23,317 bases of DNA from Candidatus Nanohaloarchaea archaeon. GTDB taxonomy: Archaea; EX4484-52; DAOVKX01. Positions 1 to 5,562 of the stretch are shown piece by piece. Both the position numbers and the translations under genes were made by a program. The notes beneath the pieces were generated by a model. The model searched no databases. It was not told where the DNA came from and saw only the letters and a program-made list of their open reading frames with translations. The stretch is from assembly GCA_030631505.1 (NCBI GenBank), contig DAOVKX010000005.1, positions 1 through 23,317 on the forward strand. The letters are read 5' to 3'. Positions within the stretch are counted from its first letter, which is position 1. Each line of letters opens with the position of its first letter.

Positions 1-35
1 ATTAAATTATAAAATTTATTAGAGGTGAATGAAAA

Positions 36-296
36 ATGCCTGCAACTATTAAATTGGAGGATGTAATCCATATTTCAAGCATTGGGAATATTGCCATATT
101 TAAAGTGGTATCCGGAGTTTTAAAACCGAACATGAAAGCAACAATAGGTAATGATACAGTTACTGTTAAAACAATACAGTTAAACAGGAAAAATGTAGAC
201 GAGGCGATGCATGGGGCGAGTTACGGCGCACATTTTGAGAATTCCCAGTTAAAAGTTCTTCAGGATTTGAAAGGTTCAGAAATTAACTTTAAATAA
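36..296 (+). CDS. EF-Tu domain-2-like single-domain protein
   Basis: An 86-residue protein resembling the isolated second beta-barrel domain of translational GTPases (EF-Tu/IF-2 type). The pattern seen is a FKVVSGVLKPNMKATIG stretch (residues about 22-38), then VKTIQLNRKNVDEAMHGASYGAHF (about 44-67), matching the usual 'G.V..G.L..GM......V..I......V.EA..G...G' layout of that domain. No GTPase motifs are present, so it is not an elongation factor. The start is an ATG with a good Shine-Dalgarno (AGAGGTGA, 21-28). It lies 23 bases upstream of a zinc-ribbon gene and aEF-1 beta, so a translation-linked role is plausible by context. That role is inference; the domain assignment is from pattern only. 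Confidence 0.7.
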   Translation: MPATIKLEDVIHISSIGNIAIFKVVSGVLKPNMKATIGNDTVTVKTIQLNRKNVDEAMHGASYGAHFENSQLKVLQDLKGSEINFK

Positions 297-319
297 GTAT
301 TTATACATAAAGGATATTT

Positions 320-484
320 ATGACCTTAGTTTGTATTAGTTGTGGGAAAAATATAACTCCGGGCGAGAAGCACTCTAAATTTAAGTGTCCTGGTTGCAAC
401 GAAGTAGTGATTGTAAGGTGCAGTAAGTGCAAGTTGTTCTCCAGTATATATAAATGCCCGAAATGCGGCTATGAAGGGCCTTAA
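320..484 (+). CDS. 54-aa zinc-ribbon protein (HVO_2753/DUF1610-like)
   Basis: A 54-codon ORF read by hand, starting MTLVCISCGK and ending CPKCGYEGP. It carries four CxxC knuckles: C5/C8, C23/C26, C34/C37 and C46/C49, enough to bind two zinc ions. This is the layout of the small archaeal double zinc-ribbon proteins often annotated 'HVO_2753 family zinc finger protein', which commonly sit directly upstream of the aEF-1 beta gene. That is the case here, with only 8 bases between its stop and the next ATG. The biochemical role is not established from sequence; a translation- or RNA-linked function is inferred from the neighbour. Confidence 0.85.
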   Translation: MTLVCISCGKNITPGEKHSKFKCPGCNEVVIVRCSKCKLFSSIYKCPKCGYEGP

Positions 485-492
485 GTGATTTT

Positions 493-747
493 ATGGGTAA
501 AGTAGCAGTTACATTACAGGTTATGCCGGATTCTCCGGAAACCGATATGGAAAAAATAAAAAACGAGATTCAGGAGAAAATAAATCCTCAGGAAATGAAA
601 GATGAGCCGATTGCTTTTGGTTTAAAAGCACTCATAATTCTTATAATCAAAGAGGATTCCGAAGGCGGAACAGAACAACTGGAAGAAGAAATAAGACAAA
701 TAAACGGGGTCAGAGAAGCCAGGGTAAAAGATGTTACTTTGATTTAA
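493..747 (+). CDS. ef1b: Translation elongation factor 1 beta (aEF-1B)
   Basis: An 84-residue protein of the archaeal aEF-1 beta family, the guanine-nucleotide exchange factor that recycles aEF-1 alpha from the GDP to the GTP form. The N-terminus GKVAVTLQVMPDSPETDMEK, the central PIAFGLKALIILIIKEDSEGG (about residues 39-59) and the C-terminal 'VREARVKDVTLI' strand match the ferredoxin-like fold of this family, and the length is typical. A GTGAT Shine-Dalgarno (486-490) precedes the ATG. It follows a zinc-ribbon gene in the arrangement seen in many archaea. The next gene is convergent, and the 35-base gap holds T-rich sequence that could end transcription. Confidence 0.93.
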   Translation: MGKVAVTLQVMPDSPETDMEKIKNEIQEKINPQEMKDEPIAFGLKALIILIIKEDSEGGTEQLEEEIRQINGVREARVKDVTLI

Positions 748-782
748 TTTTCTTTTCTGGATGTTGTATAGCCAAACACGCT

Positions 783-1496
783 TTACATTGTTACATTTCT
801 GATATAACCACCCAACATTTTTCTGTAAATATTTTTTAGGTCGTTGTCAATTATGCTTTCTGGCAATTTAGTTATCTTAGATAGCTCCCCTACACACTTA
901 TCCATTGGCAATTCAAAAAACCCATTAGCTAATCCCCTCTGTAAAATTAATCTTTCTTTATCTGTAAGCTCTTCATTCATACCAATGGTTTTCATATCTC
1001 TGGTCAATAAGTCAGCAGGTTCAATTCGTTTAAAGGACATCAGTTCAACAGTTGAAAACTTTTTTTCTAATTGTTCTCGTAACAGCTCAATTTCATTAGC
1101 ATTAAATGAAAAAATATCAAAACATTCTGCAGGATTATTGATACCTTCAGAAAGTATAGAGTATGTTTCAACTTTTGAGAACTCAGCATCAAAATCTGTT
1201 ATTTCATTTAGCGCGTCATCCTTTACTTTACATAAAAGAATTGTTGTATCCTTAAGTTCTTCATATCCCACTAAATTAAGGCCGTCTATTTTGCTAATAA
1301 TTGAGTTTATATATTCCATATCCTTCACTGGAACAGAGAAATAAATACCTTTTCCTTCATGCGGTGTTCGGATATGGTGGATATACAAATCCAGACCGGT
1401 ACGCGTTGAGAATTCAACAAGAGGACATCCTTCATGTTCAATCTTTATGCCATACACTGCAGATAAAGATACCTCTTCAGAAGTTTGATGAACCAT
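783..1496 (-). CDS. HTH_10-type (bacterio-opsin-activator-like) transcriptional regulator
   Basis: A 237-residue protein. The last ~60 residues (about 176-232: LTDKERLILQRGLANGFFELP ... LPESIIDNDLKNIYRKML) match the HTH_10 domain typical of archaeal bacterio-opsin-activator-like regulators: an 'LT..Q...L..A...GYF..P' opening, then a LuxR-like recognition helix. The first ~170 residues are an unrecognised, possibly ligand-sensing, alpha/beta region. The gene lies 21 bases downstream of porB on the same strand, so it may be co-transcribed with the por operon and regulate it; that is inference. No clear Shine-Dalgarno precedes the ATG. Convergent with aEF-1 beta. Confidence 0.75.
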   Translation of the reverse strand: MVHQTSEEVSLSAVYGIKIEHEGCPLVEFSTRTGLDLYIHHIRTPHEGKGIYFSVPVKDMEYINSIISKIDGLNLVGYEELKDTTILLCKVKDDALNEITDFDAEFSKVETYSILSEGINNPAECFDIFSFNANEIELLREQLEKKFSTVELMSFKRIEPADLLTRDMKTIGMNEELTDKERLILQRGLANGFFELPMDKCVGELSKITKLPESIIDNDLKNIYRKMLGGYIRNVTM

Positions 1497-1517
1497 ATTT
1501 TAATTATTGAAACAAAA

Positions 1518-2375
1518 CTATAAATCCTTAAAATCCCTATCCCAGATTTCATCAACTTTCTTTTGCATTTCTTTAATATCAGAATCAGTAAGATGCCTGA
1601 ATCTCTTTTGCAGTTTTAAGTAATCTTCTACTGGGTTTCCTTTTGGCTTTATGTTGATTGTTTTCTTCCCGTTTTCTGTTTCATACAAAGTCCACATTTT
1701 GGTTTCAACTGCTAGTTTTGCCATTTCTATTGTTTTCGAGGGATCAAAACCCCATCCAGTTGGGCATGGGCAATGTATCTGAATATATTTTGGTCCTTTA
1801 ATCATAAGCGCTTTTTTTATTTTTCTCTCCAAATCATCCGGATAGCCGATTGATGCAGTTGCAACATAAGGTATGTGATGCGCGGCGCATATTGCAGGCA
1901 GATCCTTTTTCCATTGTTCCTTGCCTTTTGAGTTTTTGCCGGCAGGTGTTGTTGTTGCAGAGGCATGATATGGGGTTGCCCCGCTTCTTTGCAGCCCTGT
2001 ATTTGAGTAAGACTCGTTGTCGTAACATATAATTAAAATATCATGGCCTCTTTCAAGAGCCCCGCTTAATGCCCTGAAACCAATGTCAACAAAAGCTCCG
2101 TCTCCGCCTATCGCAAGAACTTTTACATCTTCTTTTCCCTGGCTGTTTAATGCCTCCCTGACTCCAGATGCAACTGAAATTGCATTTTCAAACAGCACAT
2201 GGATAGTGGGAACTTTCCATGCAGTTGTTGGATATTGCGTGGAAACAACTTCCATACAGCCCGTGGATATGCATGCCACAACATCAGGCCCTGTTGCATT
2301 CAAAATAGTTCTCATGCAGATTGCAGAGCCGCAGCCCGCGCATGCCCTGTGTCCAGATGCAAATAATTCTGTCAT
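1518..2375 (-). CDS. porB: Pyruvate:ferredoxin oxidoreductase beta subunit
   Basis: A 285-residue PorB, the subunit that binds thiamine diphosphate and one 4Fe-4S cluster in the enzyme that oxidises pyruvate to acetyl-CoA and CO2 with ferredoxin. Visible: cluster cysteines C12, C15 (HRACAGCGSA), C40 (STGCMEVVST) and a C-terminal cysteine in HCPCPTGW (about 202-208). The TPP/Mg motif GDGAF at 91-95 is followed by DNESYSNTG (119-127). Full length for the family. The ATG overlaps the porA stop (ATGA), showing translational coupling. PorB itself is intact, so the complex would fail only through PorA, whose reading frame is broken upstream. Confidence 0.95.
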   Translation of the reverse strand: MTELFASGHRACAGCGSAICMRTILNATGPDVVACISTGCMEVVSTQYPTTAWKVPTIHVLFENAISVASGVREALNSQGKEDVKVLAIGGDGAFVDIGFRALSGALERGHDILIICYDNESYSNTGLQRSGATPYHASATTTPAGKNSKGKEQWKKDLPAICAAHHIPYVATASIGYPDDLERKIKKALMIKGPKYIQIHCPCPTGWGFDPSKTIEMAKLAVETKMWTLYETENGKKTINIKPKGNPVEDYLKLQKRFRHLTDSDIKEMQKKVDEIWDRDFKDL

Positions 2376-3424
2376 AACCAGCTAACCTCCCCTTCCTTTT
2401 TCTTTTTTGATTCATCCACAATTTTATGAATCATATCAACAGTTATGTCATTTCCGCCAAGACCGCCGATATAACCAATGACTTTTGGTTTGTTCTTGAC
2501 GTCATACAAGATGTCCCTGATTTCTGAAAACAAAGCACCGGAACCCAGACCGGGCGAAACATCTTTTTCCAGAACAATTACACTTTTCTTTCCTTCTAAT
2601 GCTTTGATTATATCTTTTTTTGGAAATGGTCTGAAACACCTTATTTTTAACATACCCACATCTTTTCTTGAATCAACAACTTCCCTTATATTCCCAAGAA
2701 TAGAACCCATTGAAACTATGACAGTCTCCTTGTTGTTTTTGTATTCCTCAACCAGACCGTTCCCGTAGTTTCTGCCAAATTTTTTTGAAAACCCCTTATG
2801 AACTTTTTTAATAACAGATTCAGAATCATCAACTGCTTTTGAAAGTTCTTTCCTTAATTCATAATAATACTCAGGATATGCAAAAGGGCCCTGTGTCATC
2901 GGTCTTTTTGGGTCAAGGTAAATGTGTTTTGGTTTGTATTTTGGCAAAAAACCACCCAAATTAGAAGGAATGTCAACAGGCTCCATTGTATGGCTTAGGA
3001 AAAAACCATCCATACAGACCATGACAGGAAGCAACACGTTCTCATCTTCGGCGATTTTGTATGCATGGATTACAGTATCAGCAACTTCCTGATTTGTTTC
3101 ACAATACAACTGAATCCATCCTGAATCCCGTTCAGATATAGCGTCCTGCCAATCGTTCCATATATTGATAGGAGCAGACAGTGCTCTGTTTACTACAACC
3201 ATGACAACAGGCAGTCTTAGGCCCGACGTCGCAAACAAAACCTCGTTCATGAGTGCCAGCCCCTGAGATGCTGTTGCTGTAAATGTCCTGACACCTGTTG
3301 CGCTTGCGCCAACTGCTGCAGAAATCGCAGAAAATTCTGATTCAACTTCAATAGTTTTTGCTTTTAGTTCTCCATCAGCAACTAATTTAGCTAAATCTTC
3401 AACTATGTGGGTTTCCACTTGCAC
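2372..3424 (-). CDS. porA: Pyruvate:ferredoxin oxidoreductase alpha subunit, N-terminally truncated frame
   Basis: This open frame encodes the bulk of PorA (350 codons from a GTG at 3424). It reads VETHIVEDLAKLVADGELKA, a substrate/TPP domain with ASATGVRTFTATASQGLALM, NRALSAPINIWNDWQD and FFLSHTMEPVDIP, and a C-terminal domain ending GGLGGNDITVDMIHK. The GTG start is formal only. The missing N-terminus, including the YPITPQ active-site motif, is encoded just upstream (3433-3540) in another frame. A canonical PorA would read AYPITPQ directly into THIVEDL; here 32 extra nucleotides (3413-3444) intervene with an in-frame TAA. Alone, this product would lack the conserved Thr that contacts pyruvate in PFORs (family knowledge), so it is probably inactive unless the message is repaired. 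Confidence 0.85.
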   Translation of the reverse strand: MQVETHIVEDLAKLVADGELKAKTIEVESEFSAISAAVGASATGVRTFTATASQGLALMNEVLFATSGLRLPVVMVVVNRALSAPINIWNDWQDAISERDSGWIQLYCETNQEVADTVIHAYKIAEDENVLLPVMVCMDGFFLSHTMEPVDIPSNLGGFLPKYKPKHIYLDPKRPMTQGPFAYPEYYYELRKELSKAVDDSESVIKKVHKGFSKKFGRNYGNGLVEEYKNNKETVIVSMGSILGNIREVVDSRKDVGMLKIRCFRPFPKKDIIKALEGKKSVIVLEKDVSPGLGSGALFSEIRDILYDVKNKPKVIGYIGGLGGNDITVDMIHKIVDESKKKKEGEVSWL

Positions 3425-3444
3425 AGCAATAGTTACTGAGCAAT
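3413..3444 (-). other. 32-nt out-of-frame insertion in porA, hairpin-forming
   Basis: Between the porA codons for Gln (CAA, 3445-3447) and Thr (ACC, 3410-3412), adjacent in the family motif PITPQ-THIVE, lie 32 extra nucleotides (2 modulo 3) with a stop. With neighbouring bases they fold on the minus strand as CCAC (3450-3447), AAA bulge, TTGC (3443-3440), T, CAG (3438-3436), 9-nt loop, CTG, T, GCAA, GTGG (3418-3415). The borders are ambiguous by 2 nt (AA on both sides). On the + strand 3427-3440 is one arm of an inverted repeat with 4839-4852. Confidence 0.75.
3427..3440 (+). repeat. 14-bp imperfect inverted repeat, left arm
   Basis: CAATAGTTACTGAG on the + strand, inside the 32-nt insertion in porA. 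It matches 13 of 14 bases with the minus strand of 4839-4852 (CAATAGTTATTGAG). The two arms enclose the porA 5' fragment and the homing-endonuclease gene. No further extension of the match is visible. Confidence 0.55.
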
Positions 3445-3540
3445 TTGTGGTGTTATAGGATATGCTGATATAACAGCGGGTTCACATAATCGAACTGCTT
3501 CTGCAACGGCACGACTTCCTTCGAGTACTTTTTTAACTAT
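3433..3540 (-). pseudogene. porA: Detached 5' part of porA (ends in stop after YPITPQ)
   Basis: This frame encodes KKVLEGSRAVAEAVRLCEPA then VISAYPITPQ, the unmistakable N-terminus of PorA, then three foreign codons and TAA (3433-3435). Two lesions are visible. First, the codon at the expected start (3538-3540) is ATA rather than ATG/GTG, although a GGTGAT Shine-Dalgarno (3544-3549) sits 3 nt upstream, the spacing used by functional genes here. Second, a 32-nt insertion separates it from the rest of porA in a -1-shifted frame. No in-frame ATG or GTG near this ATA gives the normal N-terminus; a longer frame running to 3639 overlaps the promoter region and is not credible. Confidence 0.8.
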
Positions 3541-3571
3541 AGTATCACCGTTATTGATTATGTTTACCCAA

Positions 3572-3583
3572 ACATATATATGT
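3572..3583. promoter_or_regulatory. Palindromic divergent TATA element
   Basis: ACATATATATGT is a perfect 12-bp palindrome between the divergent porA and endonuclease genes. Its centre lies about 30 bases upstream of the endonuclease ATG (3607), which fits a leaderless transcript. It is about 38 bases upstream of the ATA at the porA start, which fits a leader of about ten bases including the GGTGAT site. It could serve both genes; this rests on position and composition only. Confidence 0.5.
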
Positions 3584-3606
3584 GACGTTATTCTACAATA
3601 TATTAT

Positions 3607-4821
3607 ATGGGTGTTAATAAAGTAAGCAATAAAAAGCATTTATTTGCACTGCCAATAAATAGTACTTATTTGCTTTTTTCTAAAGAATATTTAGATTATT
3701 TGTTTAATCTGATAAATGACAATGAGGGAATTATAAAGCTTGCAGATACGATGGGCTTTCATAGAACTTATTTCTATCGTCTAAAATGGGATAAAAGAAC
3801 TTCTTTAAAATTTGTTTTTTCTCTATACAATGCATTAAAGTTGAATCTTGAACATCTAGAAAATAATGTTATACAAATTGTAAGTGGAAGTAATAATTCT
3901 ATTGGCATAAACAACCCTAGACTACCCTTTGATTTTAATAATGAGTATGGGGGCACATTCCTTGCAGCTATTATGGGTGATGGTTCAAGAACATCTCTTG
4001 GTGGATTGATATATAATAATCAAAGTAGTGTTTTAATCGAGAATCTAATCATTTCTGCCAATACATTATTTGGTGATGTGCATTATAGATTGAATGATAA
4101 GAAAGATAAGACTATTCAGTTAGATTTCCCGAAAATAGTTGGAGATATTGTTGCTTTGTTTGGAATAACTAAAAGTTATAAAATAAAATCCGATTGTTTT
4201 GTGGATTTGTCTAATTTCTCAAAAAAGATGAAAATAGCATTTATAAGACAGTTTTATGATGATGAAGGTAATGTTAGATTAAGCGATAGAAGGTTACAGG
4301 TAAAACAAACCAGAGTAGTATCTAAAAAATCAAAAGTCGAAATAAGAAAAAACATAGAAAAATATACACCACGAGTATTAAAAGAATTAAAAAGGGCACT
4401 TAATGGTTTTGATATTAATTCAACCTTGGCATTAGAAACGCTTCGGGAAAACAAAGGCGATTTTTCTCTAAATATTTACGGTAAAGAAAATCTTGAACAA
4501 TTTAGGAATTTAATTGGATTTAAATTAGAATATAAAAATAATTTACTCATCGACGCTATTAATTCATATAAATTCCCTTCAGCACCAAGGAATGGTAGGT
4601 TAGACTTTGCATTAGAAAAAGCAAAGTTAGTCCAAGAAAAATATGGTTACATAAATAAGATGTTACTTGCTGAAGAATCAAAACGTTCTTTAAAAACAGC
4701 AACATATTTTTTAGTTGATTTAAAGAAAAATGGATTAATAACAATTAAAGATAAACCCTATGATTCTGGAATTCCACTGGCGCACGAGTACACTATAGCG
4801 AAAGATACCGATATTCAATAA
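3607..4821 (+). CDS. LAGLIDADG homing endonuclease, free-standing
   Basis: A 404-residue protein with two LAGLIDADG-type helices: TFLAAIMGDGS (about 117-127) and IAFIRQFYDDEG (about 210-221). Each ends in the acidic residue (D125 region and D/E219-220) that binds the catalytic metal. An N-terminal helix-turn-helix-like stretch (about 40-80, IIKLADTMGFHRTYFYRLKW) and a C-terminal winged-helix-like stretch (about 340-395, ending KKNGLITIKDK) probably add DNA contacts. There is no intein splicing block (no N-terminal Cys/Ser junction, no C-terminal His-Asn), and the ORF has its own start and TATA-like element, so it is free-standing. It lies antisense inside the por operon, and neighbouring porA is damaged at a conserved motif, a plausible cleavage site by inference. 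Confidence 0.85.
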   Translation: MGVNKVSNKKHLFALPINSTYLLFSKEYLDYLFNLINDNEGIIKLADTMGFHRTYFYRLKWDKRTSLKFVFSLYNALKLNLEHLENNVIQIVSGSNNSIGINNPRLPFDFNNEYGGTFLAAIMGDGSRTSLGGLIYNNQSSVLIENLIISANTLFGDVHYRLNDKKDKTIQLDFPKIVGDIVALFGITKSYKIKSDCFVDLSNFSKKMKIAFIRQFYDDEGNVRLSDRRLQVKQTRVVSKKSKVEIRKNIEKYTPRVLKELKRALNGFDINSTLALETLRENKGDFSLNIYGKENLEQFRNLIGFKLEYKNNLLIDAINSYKFPSAPRNGRLDFALEKAKLVQEKYGYINKMLLAEESKRSLKTATYFLVDLKKNGLITIKDKPYDSGIPLAHEYTIAKDTDIQ

Positions 4822-4829
4822 ATTGTGTA

Positions 4830-4955
4830 TTAATCACTCTCAATAACTATTGGACCTAAATAGCCGCATTTTTTGCATCTGTATTTGCCTGTCTGCCCGC
4901 CAATATCCAAAGTTAAATTATCTGATTTGCACATGGGACAAATCTTCTTTTTCAT
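4830..4955 (-). CDS. 41-aa zinc-ribbon protein
   Basis: A 41-codon ORF read by hand: MKKKICPMCKSDNLTLDIGG, then QTGKYRCKKCGYLGPIVIESD. Two CxxC knuckles (C6/C9 and C27/C30) form a single zinc ribbon. Its ATG overlaps the porD stop (ATGA at 4952-4955), so it is translationally coupled to porD and belongs to the por operon. Similar tiny zinc ribbons are common in archaea; no function is known to me. Its last codons carry one arm of the inverted repeat around the endonuclease gene. The coding sequence ends nine bases from the endonuclease stop on the opposite strand. Confidence 0.75.
   Translation of the reverse strand: MKKKICPMCKSDNLTLDIGGQTGKYRCKKCGYLGPIVIESD
4839..4852 (-). repeat. 14-bp imperfect inverted repeat, right arm
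   Basis: CTCAATAACTATTG on the + strand (reverse complement CAATAGTTATTGAG), in the last codons of the 41-aa zinc-ribbon gene and 17 bases beyond the endonuclease stop. One mismatch to the left arm at 3427-3440. Confidence 0.55.
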
Positions 4956-5215
4956 TTCTTTTCCTCTCTTTCCATTTTAATTGCCTTTACAGGGCACTCA
5001 TTTGCGCATATTCCGCAGCCCTTGCAGTAATCATAATCAATTTTTGCTTTTTTATTTTCAATTTTAATGCATCCTTCAGGGCAAAACCTGGCGCATATTC
5101 CGCACCCGATGCATTTTTGTTTGTCAACAACAGGCCTGAAAGTTCTCCAGCTTCCGGTCTTGTTTTTCACAGAACTTCCAGCTTCCTTAACAATCCCTGC
5201 TATGCTAACTTTCAT
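4952..5215 (-). CDS. porD: Pyruvate:ferredoxin oxidoreductase delta subunit (2x 4Fe-4S ferredoxin)
   Basis: An 87-residue PorD. It has two CxxCxxCxxxC motifs, C35/C38/C41/C45 and C64/C67/C70/C74, each followed by Pro, as in 2[4Fe-4S] ferredoxin subunits that pass electrons from the PorB cluster to external ferredoxin. The N-terminal GSWRTFRPVVD is characteristic of PorD. A GTGAT Shine-Dalgarno, overlapping the cupin stop codon, sits 3 bases before the ATG. Spacing to the cupin gene is 4 bases, and its own stop overlaps the start of the 41-aa zinc-ribbon gene, so this stretch is a tight operon. Confidence 0.95.
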   Translation of the reverse strand: MKVSIAGIVKEAGSSVKNKTGSWRTFRPVVDKQKCIGCGICARFCPEGCIKIENKKAKIDYDYCKGCGICANECPVKAIKMEREEKK

Positions 5216-5219
5216 AATA

Positions 5220-5561
5220 TCACAAAATCTTTGATTCGCCTTCTTTAAAAGGTGGTGTATAAACAGCGATAAAAATTAAATCCTTGTCAGACAAATTTTT
5301 AATCCCATGTGGCTCGCCGCTTTTGAAAACCAGTTCAAAGGCTTTCTCGGTTTCATATGTTTTGTTTTCCGGCAGTAAAACAAAATGCCCGCCGTTCTGG
5401 AAAATATAGTTTTCTGTACCGTTATCAGGTCGTTCATGTACATGTGTTTTCATTTCATCTTTTGCCGGAATTTTTGCCAAAATCATTTCAACGTTTTCAT
5501 CTTTATACAACTTTTTAATATACACATTTTCCTCTTCAACAAAAAACCAGCTATTTTCCAT
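5220..5561 (-). CDS. Small cupin-fold protein within the por operon
   Basis: A 113-residue single-domain cupin. The first metal-site motif reads HVHERPDNGTENYIFQNG (about 38-55, with two His and a Glu as candidate ligands). The second reads FKSGEPHGIKNLSDKDLIFI (about 78-97, with the His of PHG). Cupins of this size bind a metal and often a small sugar- or acid-like ligand, but the substrate cannot be read from sequence. It sits between porG and porD, one base after the porG stop and four before porD, so it is co-transcribed with the oxidoreductase. A role in metabolite sensing or a side reaction near pyruvate is inference only. Confidence 0.75.
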   Translation of the reverse strand: MENSWFFVEEENVYIKKLYKDENVEMILAKIPAKDEMKTHVHERPDNGTENYIFQNGGHFVLLPENKTYETEKAFELVFKSGEPHGIKNLSDKDLIFIAVYTPPFKEGESKIL

Positions 5562-5562
5562 T

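Noticed and set aside
844..1344. Long + strand frame over the HTH_10 regulator gene
   Set aside because: It is the antisense shadow of the minus-strand gene, with Ser/Phe-rich nonsense composition and no family match.
3433..3639. A 68-codon minus-strand frame as a separate small protein
   Set aside because: Its C-terminal half is the porA N-terminus and its N-terminal half translates the promoter region; it is not an independent gene.
3607..4821. Intein of PorA
   Set aside because: The frame is on the opposite strand, lies upstream of the porA start and lacks splice-junction residues, so it cannot be an intein of this gene.
3427..4852. Simple inversion between the 14-bp repeats that would restore porA
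   Set aside because: Flipping the segment joins the zinc-ribbon end to antisense porA sequence and does not rejoin the porA frames.
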